DNA of 64,000 nt from JBMNQI01 sp050944055 (GTDB taxonomy: Bacteria; Bacillota; Clostridia; Oscillospirales; Oscillospiraceae). Of this stretch, positions 1 to 9,275 are shown in pieces (positions within the stretch are counted from its first letter, which is position 1; the number at the start of each line of letters is the position of its first letter). Position numbers and translations under genes: made by a program. Under the pieces are notes generated by a model. The model was not told where the DNA came from. It ran no database searches and was given only the letters and a program-made list of their open reading frames with translations. The stretch spans positions 1-64,000 of the forward strand of contig JBMNQI010000002.1 in the NCBI GenBank assembly GCA_050944055.1, in the 5' to 3' direction.

Positions 1-387
1 GCAAGCCACGGCGGCGGCTCCTTCTCGGGCAAGGACCCGACGAAAGTGGACAGGAGTTCGGCGTATATGGCTCGCCATGTCGCGAAAAACATAGTCGCCG
101 CCGGCCTTGCCCGGCGCTGCCAGATAGAGCTTGCCTACGCGATAGGCGTCGCCCATCCTGTCTCCGTGCTTGTCGACACGATGGGCACGGGCATAATACC
201 CGACGAAAAAATCGCCGAACTGGTACTGCGGAATTTTGACCTGCGCCCGGCCGCAATAATAAAATACCTTGACCTGCGCCGCCCCATATATCTCCAAACA
301 GCGGCCTACGGCCATTTCGGGCGTCCGGAGCTGGACCTTCCCTGGGAGCGCACGAATATGGCTGAAAAGCTAAGGGACGAAGCGTAA
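1..387 (+). CDS. metK: S-adenosylmethionine synthetase, C-terminal part (5' end outside window)
   Basis: The frame is open from base 1 and ends with TAA at 385-387. It encodes the last 128 residues of methionine adenosyltransferase, the cytosolic enzyme that makes S-adenosylmethionine from methionine and ATP. The near-invariant family signature [17 protein letters not shown] lies at residues 3-19, and the stretch [18 protein letters not shown] near residues 52-69 is also typical of MetK. The terminal [18 protein letters not shown] segment appears as [13 protein letters not shown]. The gene is truncated only by the window edge. A good Shine-Dalgarno for the next gene follows 12 bases after the stop, so co-transcription is possible. 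Confidence 0.95.
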   Translation, partial: ASHGGGSFSGKDPTKVDRSSAYMARHVAKNIVAAGLARRCQIELAYAIGVAHPVSVLVDTMGTGIIPDEKIAELVLRNFDLRPAAIIKYLDLRRPIYLQTAAYGHFGRPELDLPWERTNMAEKLRDEA

Positions 388-407
388 ATTCCGCCGAAAG
401 GAGCTCT

Positions 408-1424
408 ATGTCAAGAATATCGGTTGTGGTTCCCGTATATAACGCGGAGGAATTTCTGGAAAGCTGCGTGCGTTCCGTGTTGGAGCAGAGCCTTGACGAC
501 TGGGAGCTGATACTGGTCGACGACGGTTCGACTGATAATTCCGCCAAAATGTGCGACGATTTTGCCGCTTCCGATAAGCGCATACGCGTTATACACCAGC
601 CAAACGCGGGCGTTTCCGAGGCGCGCAATTGCGGAATCGAGGCGGCAGCGTCCCCTCTTCTCGCCTTTCTCGACAGCGACGACAGGTATAAGCCTGATTT
701 TCTGAAAAAAATGGCTGAGGCAATGGACGGCGTCGACGGGGCCGTATGCGCCCATTTTCTAAAGTGGCCGGACGGAAGACAGGAAGCTGAGAGCGCCCCT
801 CTCTCTCCCGGCCTTCATACGGGCGAGTCGATAAAAAACGGCCTTGTGCGCCCCCTTTTGCGCGACAGGGTCGAGGGGGAAAGGCCGCCTAACGGTTTTA
901 TATGGCGTTTCTGCTACCGAACCGAGATTGTCCGGGGCAATTCTATACGATTTTCAGGCTCTTATCTCGAGGACGAGATGTTTCTTATCGAGTATTTCTC
1001 TCTCGCCTCTTCGCTTCGGGTCATAGAAGAGCCGCTGTATATATATCTTCAAAATCCGAAATCTGTCACGCGCCGGTACCTTAAGGACTTTGTGCCGACC
1101 TTCCTGCGCTCCTTCGAGATGAAAAAGGAGCTGGTAAAAAAATACTCCATAACCGGCATAGAAGGCTGGGAATACCACACCTGCTGGGCGGGGCTTTTAA
1201 TAGCGACCGCAAATATCTTCGCCCCCGGGCGAGAGGCGGGCTTTTCGCGTAAAAGGCGCGAGCTTATCGAGCTTCTCAGAGTTCCCGAATTCAAGGCCGC
1301 AGCTGAGAAGCTTGCGCCAAAGAACGTCAAAGGCGGCAAAAAGATAGTCGTAAAACTCCTGCGCGCGAGGCTTTTTACGCTGCTTTCGCTTCTGTATACC
1401 TTAAAGAACAGCGCGGGCGCCTGA
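408..1424 (+). CDS. Family 2 glycosyltransferase
   Basis: This 338-residue protein has the GT-A fold of family 2 glycosyltransferases, which move a sugar from a nucleotide-sugar donor to a cell-surface glycan or lipid acceptor. The N-terminus VVVPVYNAEEFLESCVRSV is the usual first strand and helix. DDGSTDNS near residue 40 and the metal-binding LDSDD near residue 90 are the donor and metal sites. There is no signal peptide or clear membrane helix. The start ATG is preceded by GAAAGGAGCTCT. It is followed by an O-antigen-ligase-like gene, so a role in surface polysaccharide synthesis is likely; donor and acceptor cannot be told from sequence. Confidence 0.85.
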   Translation: MSRISVVVPVYNAEEFLESCVRSVLEQSLDDWELILVDDGSTDNSAKMCDDFAASDKRIRVIHQPNAGVSEARNCGIEAAASPLLAFLDSDDRYKPDFLKKMAEAMDGVDGAVCAHFLKWPDGRQEAESAPLSPGLHTGESIKNGLVRPLLRDRVEGERPPNGFIWRFCYRTEIVRGNSIRFSGSYLEDEMFLIEYFSLASSLRVIEEPLYIYLQNPKSVTRRYLKDFVPTFLRSFEMKKELVKKYSITGIEGWEYHTCWAGLLIATANIFAPGREAGFSRKRRELIELLRVPEFKAAAEKLAPKNVKGGKKIVVKLLRARLFTLLSLLYTLKNSAGA

Positions 1425-1443
1425 AATAATCAGAGGTAATTAT

Positions 1444-2976
1444 ATGCAGCTTATTGAAAACAGTGCAATACTTTCGGCGCTTTGCCGCTTCTTATACGCT
1501 TTCACGGCATCCTGGGACGGAAGCGCCGTCGGCTCCGCCTGGAATGGCTTCTCCCGCTCCGTCGGCTCTGTTTTTCGCTCAAGCCGTTCCGCATCCCGTG
1601 TCCTGAAGGCGGGGCGCGTTGTCCGGGACTGGCCCGACAGCATGGTCTGCCGCATTTTAAGCTCGGCGGCCAATCTGATACCGGTGTCTTTGCACAGGTT
1701 GTACACGCGGTTCGGTAAATCAATCGAAGGAAGCCGGATCCTCCGGGCCGCATTCTACTGCGGGGAGCAATCGGTCGCCCTCCTCTCCTGGCTGCTGCTC
1801 GCTCTGCTTGTCATTCCGCAGGACTATTGGGACAACCTGTACAGTTTTCTGGGCCTTAGCGCAATCCTGCTCCTGTTCTGGCTCGGCGGAATGCGGCACC
1901 GCTACCAGCGGCTCGACCTGCGGCGGGTGGGGCCGTATCCTGTCATGTTTGCCGCCGTCGTATTCATCTTTTTTGTTTTTTCCGCCTCGATTTCGCTGAG
2001 CCTTCGCCACCTCGTTTTCCATATAACATGCATGCTGGCTGTCCTGCTGTGTGTCAGCTCGGTCAGGACCGGGAAGGAGCTTATGCGCCTTGCGGCGTTT
2101 TCAGCAATCGGGCTTCTAGCAGCGGCTGTCTACGGTTTTTATCAGAAGGCCATGGGAATCGAGGTAGACAAGCTGCTGGTTGACCTCAGCGCCAATATTG
2201 ATACGCCGGGGCGGGTGTTCTCGTTTTTTGAAAATCCCAATTCCTACGCTTTTGTTATCGTTATGCTCAGCCCCATGAGCCTCGCGCTCACGTTCTACGC
2301 CAAAAAATGGCTTCGCCTGCTCGGCCTTTTAAGCTTTCTCGCTTCAATGCTCGCTTTGCTGGCCACTTATTCGCGCGGCGGCTGGGTCAGCGTAGCTGTC
2401 GCTGTCCTTGTCTTTGTCCTGATACTTCGCCCCAGCCTTGTTCCGCTGATTATCATACTTGGAATACTTTGTCTGCCTGTGCTGCCGGCGAGTATTACAA
2501 ACCGTATTGTCACAATATTCTCGGGCAACGACACTTCGATAACCAGCCGCTCCCTGCTCTATGACGCCGCGTGGAAGCTCATAAAATTCAGTCCAATACG
2601 CGGCGCGGGCCTTGGAAGCGAAGTGGTTAAGGAGGCTGTGGAAAGCCGCAGCTTCTACACAAATCAGATGGTTTTCGTCCACACTCACAACATCTATCTT
2701 GAGATATGGTGCGAGACCGGGATATTCGGTCTGTTCGCTTTTCTCGCTTCAATACTGACCTCGATACGCTCAGGTCTGAACGTCATAATAGGCCGCAAAG
2801 GTGAAATGTTTGTCCGTGCCGCAGCCGCCGCGGGCATCTCCGGAATCGTCGGAATCCTTGTATACGGCATTGTCGATTATCCCTGGAGCTATCCCCGCGT
2901 AATGCTGATTTTCTGGTTCCTCTTTGCCCTGCTTCTGTGCGCCGTCAGAATAGCAAACCGCGAGGGTGAAAGCTGA
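1444..2976 (+). CDS. O-antigen ligase / polymerase-like membrane protein (Wzy_C type)
   Basis: This 510-residue polytopic membrane protein has about ten or more hydrophobic segments from residue 90 to the end. Two features point to the Wzy/WaaL (O-antigen ligase) family: TYSRGGW near residue 307, and HTHNIYLEIWCETGIFG near residue 412, which matches the conserved H-x-H-N-x-x-L loop on the outer face. Such proteins polymerise or ligate undecaprenyl-linked glycans outside the membrane. The first 80 residues are less hydrophobic and their role is unclear. The start has AGAGGT upstream. It overlaps no gene at its start, and its 3' end is followed within 30 bases by the next start. The exact glycan is unknown. 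Confidence 0.8.
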   Translation: MQLIENSAILSALCRFLYAFTASWDGSAVGSAWNGFSRSVGSVFRSSRSASRVLKAGRVVRDWPDSMVCRILSSAANLIPVSLHRLYTRFGKSIEGSRILRAAFYCGEQSVALLSWLLLALLVIPQDYWDNLYSFLGLSAILLLFWLGGMRHRYQRLDLRRVGPYPVMFAAVVFIFFVFSASISLSLRHLVFHITCMLAVLLCVSSVRTGKELMRLAAFSAIGLLAAAVYGFYQKAMGIEVDKLLVDLSANIDTPGRVFSFFENPNSYAFVIVMLSPMSLALTFYAKKWLRLLGLLSFLASMLALLATYSRGGWVSVAVAVLVFVLILRPSLVPLIIILGILCLPVLPASITNRIVTIFSGNDTSITSRSLLYDAAWKLIKFSPIRGAGLGSEVVKEAVESRSFYTNQMVFVHTHNIYLEIWCETGIFGLFAFLASILTSIRSGLNVIIGRKGEMFVRAAAAAGISGIVGILVYGIVDYPWSYPRVMLIFWFLFALLLCAVRIANREGES

Positions 2977-3001
2977 GACAGCTATCCCGAAAGGAGCAGC
3001 A

Positions 3002-4690
3002 ATGCCGGATTTCTGGAAGAAAAACTTCATACTTACCATAGTTCTCGCCATTTCGGTCGTCGCTGCGCTCATTTTGTGCGCGCGCCGATGGGCAGCAGAG
3101 TCCGGGGACCGCTTTGTCACCGTTATTATGCCCTATGAAAGCGTTTCGGAGCTTGCACAGGCGGACGGGCATTCCGTGTCCGACTGGCTAGCCGATCTGA
3201 AAAGCGCCGGAGTCTCGGCAATACTGCTGGATGAGGCTGAGGCGGGCGATAAGGCGATACTCGCCGCCCTCGGCGAGGCCGGGCTTCGGCCCGCCGTCAG
3301 AACCGACGACCCGGCCATGGTTCAAGCCGGCTTTTTCCCCGCCCTCTTCCCTGTTAACTATCCGTCAAAGCAGAATCTCAGCCTGCTTCGGCAAAGCGGC
3401 ATTCCTCTCGTTCTTATAGAGGGGACGCAGCGCCTCGGCGCGGTGCTTCCGGAGAACTATCTTTCGCTTCTTGATAAAGCCTTCCCGCCCATGGTCAAAT
3501 GCATAGATTTGGACGAGGATCTGGCCTCCCGGTACGCAATATACGGATATGACGACGCCAAGGAGATTGAAAACGTCCTCTTCCGCGCAGTGACGGACCG
3601 CAGCGTGCGCATCATTTTGCTCCGGCCGTTTCTTAATAACGGGAAGACTGTGGCCGACCCTATACAGTATTATGAGGTCCTTTCCGGCCTGAAGGCGCGC
3701 GTCTCGGCCCAGAATCTGGTTTTGGGAGACGATTTCTCCTTCCCCGGGCGCGTTTATCCGAATCACGTTTTTCTTTTTATAATATATCTTGGCCTTTTTG
3801 CACTGGGCATCGGCCTGTTAAACTCAATCGTAAATCTCTCCCGCCGCGCCAATTTCGTGCTGCTGGCGCTGGGCGGCCTCGTTTCCGCCGTTTTTGCTTT
3901 CATCATTATGATTGAAGAAGGGCGTAAAATCTTCGCTCTCTCAGCTTCAGTCCTTTTCCCGTGCGCGGCAGTCTGGCTGCTTGCGCAGCTTCTGGGCGAA
4001 ACGGGCTGCGCGGGCAGAAAAAGGATTTTCGCCCGGTACGCTTTCTGCCTTCTATCCTGCGTCGCCTTGAGCACGCTTGGCGGGCTTTTCGTCGGCGCAA
4101 TATTGGGCAGCACAGATTATCTGCTTGAGCTGCGGCATTTTTCAGGAGTAAAGGCCAGCCAGCTTCTGCCCCTTCTATACAGCGCGTTCATCCTTTTGAA
4201 AACATTCTGCCATGAAAAAGGGCGCAGTCTAGGCGGCGACCTCTCGTCAATACAAAACAGCCTGCGCGGGCACAGAAAACTGTGGCTCGTCCTCATTGTA
4301 CTTGTAATCGCGTGCATGGTCGCGGTGTTCATACTCCGGACGGGCGACTCGGTGCTGCGCGCCTCGGTCCCTGAGATACGCGCGAGGAATTTCCTTGAAA
4401 ACATACTTTATGCCCGGCCGCGCACAAAGGAATTCCTTATCGCCTTCCCGCTCCTGTCCCTCGCCGTGCTGTTTGCCTGCCGGGGCTATAAAGCGGGAGT
4501 CTGGCCTTTTGCATTTTTAGCTTCCATCGGTTTTTGTTCGGTCACTAATTCATTCTGTCATATACGCGCCCATCTCTCCCTCTCGCTTATGCGCACGCTG
4601 ATAAGCGCCGCGCTTGGCCTGGTTCTCGGAGCAGTCCTGATGGCGGCTGCAAGAGCCGTTATCAGGTCGGTTATAAGGAGGAGGTGCTGA
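3002..4690 (+). CDS. DUF5693-like membrane protein
   Basis: ATG at 3002 is chosen because GAAAGGAG stands 6 bases before it; an in-frame upstream ATG at 2966 lies inside the previous gene and lacks such a site. The 563-residue product has one N-terminal membrane helix (about residues 6-26) and an extracytoplasmic region of about 200 residues. That region looks like a barrel-type fold, with phrases such as VSDWLADLKSAGVSAILLDE. About ten membrane helices fill the C-terminal half. This architecture resembles the Clostridia family DUF5693, often found with cell-surface polysaccharide genes. The function is not known. It lies in a probable operon with the two genes before it. Confidence 0.6.
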   Translation: MPDFWKKNFILTIVLAISVVAALILCARRWAAESGDRFVTVIMPYESVSELAQADGHSVSDWLADLKSAGVSAILLDEAEAGDKAILAALGEAGLRPAVRTDDPAMVQAGFFPALFPVNYPSKQNLSLLRQSGIPLVLIEGTQRLGAVLPENYLSLLDKAFPPMVKCIDLDEDLASRYAIYGYDDAKEIENVLFRAVTDRSVRIILLRPFLNNGKTVADPIQYYEVLSGLKARVSAQNLVLGDDFSFPGRVYPNHVFLFIIYLGLFALGIGLLNSIVNLSRRANFVLLALGGLVSAVFAFIIMIEEGRKIFALSASVLFPCAAVWLLAQLLGETGCAGRKRIFARYAFCLLSCVALSTLGGLFVGAILGSTDYLLELRHFSGVKASQLLPLLYSAFILLKTFCHEKGRSLGGDLSSIQNSLRGHRKLWLVLIVLVIACMVAVFILRTGDSVLRASVPEIRARNFLENILYARPRTKEFLIAFPLLSLAVLFACRGYKAGVWPFAFLASIGFCSVTNSFCHIRAHLSLSLMRTLISAALGLVLGAVLMAAARAVIRSVIRRRC

Positions 4691-4692
4691 AC

Positions 4693-5931
4693 ATGTACAG
4701 GCCGCTGGCCGACGAGCTGCGCCCCGCCTCGCTTGACGACGTCGTCGGGCAGGAGCATATACTGGGCAGGGGCAAGATGCTCCGCCGCCTGATAGAGAGC
4801 GGGAAGGCGCCGAACATGGTGTTTTACGGCCCGTCGGGAACCGGTAAAACCACCGTCGCCCAGATAATAGCGGACGGCACAGGCCGCGCTCTGCACAAGC
4901 TGAACGCAACCACCGCCTCGCTCTCCGACATACGCGCCGTCATAGCCGACGTGGATACGCTCCTTGCTCCCAACGGAGTGCTTTTATATCTCGACGAGAT
5001 ACAGTACTTCAATAAAAAGCAGCAGCAGAGCCTGCTGGAGTATATTGAAAACGGTAAGATAACGCTCATCGCCTCCACGACAGACAACCCCTGGTTCTGC
5101 GTTTACAACGCGATACTCAGCCGCGTCACGGTGTTTGAATTCCGGCCCGTGCCTCCTTCTGAGGTGCGGCGTGCCGTAGACCGCGCCATCGCTCTGCGCG
5201 CCGGCGGCATTGAGTTTCCCGAGGATGTGCGCGAGTATATCTCATATTCCAGCGGGGGCGACGTGCGAAAGGCGATTAACGCTCTGGAGCTTCTGATAGC
5301 GGCCGCCGGGAGCGAAAAGAAGGTCACGCTCGCCGACGCCGAAACCGTCGCCCAGCGCAGCGCGATGCGCTTTGACAGGGACGGCGATATGCATTTCGAC
5401 GTGATGTCCGCCCTGCAGAAATCCATACGCGGCTCCGACCCTGACGCTGCCGTTCACTATCTGGCGCGGCTGCTTGAAGGCGGCGATTTGCTGTCAGCCT
5501 GCCGCCGCATACTTGTAACAGCCTCGGAGGATATAGGCCTTGCCTACCCTCAGGCCGCCGCGATAGTCAAGGCCTGCGTCGACAGCGCGCTCCAGCTGGG
5601 AATGCCCGAGGCGCGCATACCGCTTAGCCAGGCTGTCCTGCTTCTGGCCAACGCCCCCAAGTCCAATTCAGCCGTCGCAGCCTACGACGCCGCAGCATCC
5701 GACCTGAATAAGGGCATATCCGGGGATATTCCCGCACATCTGAAGGACGCGCATTACTCGGGAGCAAAAAAGCTCGGCCGCGGAATTGAATACAAATACC
5801 CGCACAGCTTTGAAAACAACTACGTCCGGCAGCAGTACCTGCCGGACGAGATAAAGGATAAGAAGTACTACGAGCCCGGGGACAACAAAACGGAGCAGCA
5901 GTTCAAGGCCTATTGGGACAAGATCAAGTGA
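4693..5931 (+). CDS. rarA: Replication-associated recombination protein A (AAA+ ATPase)
   Basis: RarA/MgsA is a cytosolic clamp-loader-like AAA+ ATPase that acts at stalled replication forks. The 412-residue product begins MYRPLADELRPASLDDVVGQ, the standard family opening. It carries Walker A GPSGTGKTT near residue 46, Walker B LYLDEIQ near residue 97, a sensor-1 STTDNP segment near residue 130, and the C-terminal tetramerisation region ending PHSFENNYVRQQYLPDE. ATG 4693 is preferred over the in-frame GTG at 4684 because AAGGAGGAGG at 4674-4683 gives normal spacing only to the ATG. The 3' end of the preceding gene runs into this Shine-Dalgarno. Confidence 0.93.
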   Translation: MYRPLADELRPASLDDVVGQEHILGRGKMLRRLIESGKAPNMVFYGPSGTGKTTVAQIIADGTGRALHKLNATTASLSDIRAVIADVDTLLAPNGVLLYLDEIQYFNKKQQQSLLEYIENGKITLIASTTDNPWFCVYNAILSRVTVFEFRPVPPSEVRRAVDRAIALRAGGIEFPEDVREYISYSSGGDVRKAINALELLIAAAGSEKKVTLADAETVAQRSAMRFDRDGDMHFDVMSALQKSIRGSDPDAAVHYLARLLEGGDLLSACRRILVTASEDIGLAYPQAAAIVKACVDSALQLGMPEARIPLSQAVLLLANAPKSNSAVAAYDAAASDLNKGISGDIPAHLKDAHYSGAKKLGRGIEYKYPHSFENNYVRQQYLPDEIKDKKYYEPGDNKTEQQFKAYWDKIK

Positions 5932-5966
5932 TTTTAAGCACTTTGCCCGGGCGTCCCGTAAGTTTT

Positions 5967-6839
5967 TCAGTATTCCCAGCCCGCTACGTTGCCCTCCGTG
6001 ACGAAATAGCGCAGTTTCCGGGGCGGCAGGGAAGGCAGCGTGTCAATGACTACAAGCTTCACCTTCCGCCTTTCAGGGATTATAGATTTTATGTTAACCG
6101 AAACCGGAGTGCCCTCGGGCAGGTCGTCCCGGTACTCGGCAAGCCCCGAAAGGTTGGGCGTCAGCTCCACAAAGACGCCGTAGTCGCGAACTCCGCGGAC
6201 TATGCCCGGCACGGTCTCCCCCGCTGTAAAAAGCGCGGCGTTTTCCTTCCACGTGCCCAAAAGCTCACGGTGCGACAGTATGATGCGGTCGTTGGAAAAA
6301 CCTGTGATAACTGCGTATATGCTGTCTCCTATGGAAAACCTCTCCGCCGGGCTTCGTATCCTGGAAACCGAGATATTTTCAATGCCTATCATAGACACTA
6401 TGCCGCAGCCTAAGTCGACAAATACGCCGAAAGGCGCGATGCTTGTCACCGCGGCAGGGACTACGTCCCCGATTTTCTTCGCCAGCAGGCTTTCAAGCGC
6501 CATCTCCTGCGCCGCCCGCCTTGAGAGTATGAACATCTCGCTCCCGTCGGTTCCCGTTTTCATACCTACGGCCATAAAACACACCGGCCTGCCCACACGG
6601 GACAGTACGGCGATCTCACGCGTGCTTCCGTCGTCCACGCCTACGGCGGCTTCACACCGCGGTATAAATCCGCTCATACCGTTAAGATCGACCCACAGAT
6701 TGTGCTCGCGGTCGCAGCGGACGCAGTTTGCCTCCATGATCTGCCCGTCGACGGCGCTCAGGTCGCGCTCGCACAGCATTTTCAATAGTCTTCGGTTTTG
6801 CTCATTTTCTATAAGCTGTCCTTCCGGAAGATACTTCAC
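5967..6839 (-). CDS. S1 RNA-binding domain protein
   Basis: The product has 290 residues with three OB-fold segments of ribosomal protein S1 type. The first, near residues 22-65, is degenerate. The second, near 100-165, holds APFGVFVDLG, and the third, near 190-260, holds RDYGVFVELTPNLSGLAEY. Proteins with repeated S1 domains bind single-stranded RNA and often associate with ribosomes or mRNA. A GTG start at 6839 is favoured because CGGAGG lies 8 bases upstream; a longer frame reaching 6938 would run across the divergent gene. It converges with rarA, and no clear terminator is visible in the 35-base gap. It is not full-length ribosomal S1; a specific role is unknown. Confidence 0.7.
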   Translation of the reverse strand: MKYLPEGQLIENEQNRRLLKMLCERDLSAVDGQIMEANCVRCDREHNLWVDLNGMSGFIPRCEAAVGVDDGSTREIAVLSRVGRPVCFMAVGMKTGTDGSEMFILSRRAAQEMALESLLAKKIGDVVPAAVTSIAPFGVFVDLGCGIVSMIGIENISVSRIRSPAERFSIGDSIYAVITGFSNDRIILSHRELLGTWKENAALFTAGETVPGIVRGVRDYGVFVELTPNLSGLAEYRDDLPEGTPVSVNIKSIIPERRKVKLVVIDTLPSLPPRKLRYFVTEGNVAGWEY

Positions 6840-6893
6840 AACAGGCACCTCCGTTTCCTGTATCACTATATGACGGCACACTGGAGGATTAGA

Positions 6894-7076
6894 ATGGATA
6901 TACAGCTTGGCGACGTCCTTCTGATGAAAAAACCGCACCCCTGCGGGTCGGCGAGGTTTGTCGTACTGCGTACCGGGATGGATCTGCGTCTGCGCTGCCT
7001 TGGCTGCGGCCGCGAGTTTATGAAGCCCCGGTCAAGAATCGAAAAGAACGTTAAAAAGGTGGAAGAACCTCAATGA
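6894..7076 (+). CDS. DUF951 small zinc-ribbon-like protein
   Basis: This 60-residue basic protein starts at ATG 6894, preceded by CTGGAGG. It carries the hallmark DUF951 pattern: an N-terminal D-V-x-x-MKKPHPCG, then RTGMDLRLRCLGCGREFMKPR. The CLGC pair and the upstream Cys could bind a metal. The family is widespread in Firmicutes, and members are often encoded near chromosome-replication or translation genes; its function is not established. Its stop codon overlaps the hisC start (ATGA at 7073-7076), which implies translational coupling. Confidence 0.8.
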   Translation: MDIQLGDVLLMKKPHPCGSARFVVLRTGMDLRLRCLGCGREFMKPRSRIEKNVKKVEEPQ

Positions 7077-8152
7077 AAAAATACTGGAGCGATATGATAC
7101 GGGGCGTCACGCCCTACACGCCCGGGGAACAGCCCCGCGGCAGGAGCTATATAAAGCTGAATACAAACGAGAACCCCTATCCCCCGTCCGCGAAGGTGCT
7201 TGAGGCTATTGCCTCCGGCACAAACGAGAGCCTGCGCCTCTACCCCGACCCTCTCTGCTCGGAATTCGTGGAAGCCGTAGCCGAATACCATGGGGTTTCG
7301 AAAGATATGGTCTTCCCCGGCAACGGCTCCGACGAGATACTTGCATTTGCTTTCATGGCATTTTTCAGCCGCGGGAGCGAAATTGTTTTTCCCGACGTCA
7401 CCTACAGCTTCTACCCGGTTTACGCCGAGCTTTTCGGCATTAATTACCGTGAAATTCCGGTGGACGATGATTTTTCAGTCCGCCCCGAAAAACTCGTCTG
7501 CTCTTCACGTGGGGTGGTGCTTGCCAACCCCAACGCGCCGACAGGCCGCAGCCTGCCGCTTTCCGAGGTGGAAAGCATAGTAAAAAACAACCCTCAGTGC
7601 GTCGTGATAATAGACGAGGCGTATGTCGACTTCGGAGGCGAGAGCGCGGTCGGGCTAACCGGCAGATACGATAATCTTCTGGTTATACATACCCTGTCCA
7701 AATCACGCGCTCTTGCGGGCATGCGCATAGGCTACGCCGTCGGCTGCCCCGGGTTAATAGCCGGCCTAAACGCCGTTAAGAACTGCTTTAACTCATATAC
7801 GGTGAACCGGCTCGCCTTGCTCGCGGGCGCCGCCGCTATGCGCGACAAGGAATATTTCGAAACTACGCGCACAAAGATAATGACAACGCGAAACAGGGTT
7901 TCAGAGGCTCTGCGAAGAGCCGGGTTTAAGGTGATACCTTCTGAAGCGAACTTCATCTTCATCTCTCATCCCGCTATCCCGGCCAAGCAGGTTTTCTCCG
8001 CCCTGCGCGAGCGCGGGATCCTCGTCCGCCACTTTCCGAACAACGAGCGCACAGAGAACTATCTACGCGTTTCAATAGGCTCCGACGGCGAGATGGACAA
8101 GTTTTTAAAGCAGGCGGCGGAAATAATAGGAACAAAAATAACAGACAAATAA
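7073..8152 (+). CDS. hisC: Histidinol-phosphate aminotransferase
   Basis: This class I/II PLP-dependent aminotransferase of 359 residues interconverts histidinol phosphate and imidazole acetol phosphate in histidine synthesis, and often also handles aromatic amino acids. The N-terminus KLNTNENPYPPS is the diagnostic HisC start. IIDEAYVDFG near residue 180 holds the PLP-contacting Asp and Tyr, and HTLSKSRALAGMRIGY near residues 208-223 holds the Schiff-base lysine. The C-terminal LRVSIG arginine binds the substrate carboxylate or phosphate. The start overlaps the stop of the DUF951 gene by 4 bases. No other his genes are in the window, so a broader aminotransferase role is possible. Confidence 0.9.
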   Translation: MKKYWSDMIRGVTPYTPGEQPRGRSYIKLNTNENPYPPSAKVLEAIASGTNESLRLYPDPLCSEFVEAVAEYHGVSKDMVFPGNGSDEILAFAFMAFFSRGSEIVFPDVTYSFYPVYAELFGINYREIPVDDDFSVRPEKLVCSSRGVVLANPNAPTGRSLPLSEVESIVKNNPQCVVIIDEAYVDFGGESAVGLTGRYDNLLVIHTLSKSRALAGMRIGYAVGCPGLIAGLNAVKNCFNSYTVNRLALLAGAAAMRDKEYFETTRTKIMTTRNRVSEALRRAGFKVIPSEANFIFISHPAIPAKQVFSALRERGILVRHFPNNERTENYLRVSIGSDGEMDKFLKQAAEIIGTKITDK

Positions 8153-8183
8153 TAAGTATGCATAATCGGAGGTCAAGAGATTT

Positions 8184-9062
8184 ATGAGATACGAAGGCGA
8201 TATATACCGTCCGCCCGGAGAATGGCGCAGTTACATCCTGCAGGCGACAATCGGCTGTTCCCACAACAACTGCACCTTCTGCGGAATGTATAAGGATAAA
8301 AAATTCCGCGTACGCCCTCTTACCGAGATATTGGAGGACGTTCGTATGGCGCGCATGACGCTCGGGCGCGTGGACAGGGTATTTGTCTGCGACGGCGACG
8401 CGATCGTCATGAAAACAGAGGATTGGCTAGTCCTGCTCAAGCAGCTCTACGCGAGTTTCCCGGACCTGAAAAAGGTAACGACATACGCCGGCCCGCGCAG
8501 CACACTGGCAAAGTCCTCGGAGGAGCTGGTTAAGCTCCGCGAAGCCGGCCTTACAAGGGCCTATCTGGGCGTTGAATCCGGCTGCGACCGCATACTCAAG
8601 GAAGTCAACAAGGGAGTGGACTCGGACACTATGCTGAAAGCCGGAAGGCATCTTATCGAAGCCGGCATTGACGTCTGGTGCACAATCCTTCTCGGCCTCG
8701 ACGGCAAGGGTGTCGCCTCGGAGGAACACGCTCTGGCAACAGCAAAGCTCATAAACGAGATGCGCCCCGGCCACGTTTCGGCAATGACCTACACCGCCGT
8801 GCCCGGTACGCCTCTTTATGAAAAAGTGCGCAGCGGCGAGTTTAAGCTGCTCGACGCGCAGGAGGCGCTCAGGGAGACGCGCATGTTTATTGAAAACATC
8901 GAATTTGAAGGTCTCCATTTCACAAGCAACCATGTATCCAATTACCTGCCGCTTAAAGGCACTCTCCGCCAGGACCGCGAACGCCTGCTAAACGAGATAG
9001 ACAATGCGTTAAATACCGGAGAAGGACTCCGCAAAAGGCCTATCGGGCGGTCAAACCTATAA
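8184..9062 (+). CDS. Radical SAM protein, B12/Elp3-like family
   Basis: The 292-residue protein has a canonical radical SAM cluster motif C-x4-C-x2-C at Cys25, Cys30 and Cys33 (GCSHNNCTFCGMY). These cysteines bind a 4Fe-4S cluster that cleaves S-adenosylmethionine. Downstream are the usual barrel features, including YLGVESGCDRILKEVNKG near residue 131, similar to Elp3/HemN-type enzymes (COG1032). There is no N-terminal cobalamin-binding domain and no TRAM domain, so it is not a MiaB-type enzyme. CGGAGG precedes the ATG. A perfect hairpin terminator follows the stop directly. The substrate is unknown. Confidence 0.8.
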   Translation: MRYEGDIYRPPGEWRSYILQATIGCSHNNCTFCGMYKDKKFRVRPLTEILEDVRMARMTLGRVDRVFVCDGDAIVMKTEDWLVLLKQLYASFPDLKKVTTYAGPRSTLAKSSEELVKLREAGLTRAYLGVESGCDRILKEVNKGVDSDTMLKAGRHLIEAGIDVWCTILLGLDGKGVASEEHALATAKLINEMRPGHVSAMTYTAVPGTPLYEKVRSGEFKLLDAQEALRETRMFIENIEFEGLHFTSNHVSNYLPLKGTLRQDRERLLNEIDNALNTGEGLRKRPIGRSNL

Positions 9063-9105
9063 CAAAAAGACAAGGCTGATGAAACGTCAGCCTTGTCTTT
9101 TTGTT
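9061..9105. terminator. Perfect 19-bp hairpin terminator
   Basis: The arm at 9061-9079 pairs without mismatch with 9087-9105 around a 7-base loop. The outer end of the stem is A/T (AACAAAAAG / CTTTTTGTT), so it yields a U-tract in either direction. It ends the radical SAM transcript and insulates the importer operon. Confidence 0.9.
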
Positions 9106-9191
9106 GAACAAGGAGAATAGATAAATTAGTAAATCTAATTTTACCTGTTGATATCTAATAAAATAGTACTCATAAAATCCAAGATTTAATG

Positions 9192-9220
9192 TTGATTTTT
9201 ATAAAAAGTACTGTTATAAT
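9192..9220 (+). promoter_or_regulatory. Sigma-A-type promoter of the ABC importer operon
   Basis: TTGATT at 9192-9197 and TATAAT at 9215-9220 are separated by 17 bases in an AT-rich stretch. The predicted start point is about 48 bases upstream of the TTG start codon of the binding-protein gene. Confidence 0.75.
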
Positions 9221-9275
9221 CTTATTCAATCTAGGTTGTTGGTTGGATCCCAATAATTGAAAGGAGACGAACAAA

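Noticed and set aside
5913..6413. Plus-strand reading frame opposite the S1-domain gene
   Set aside because: Its codons mirror the well-supported minus-strand S1 protein, it has no Shine-Dalgarno and resembles no family.
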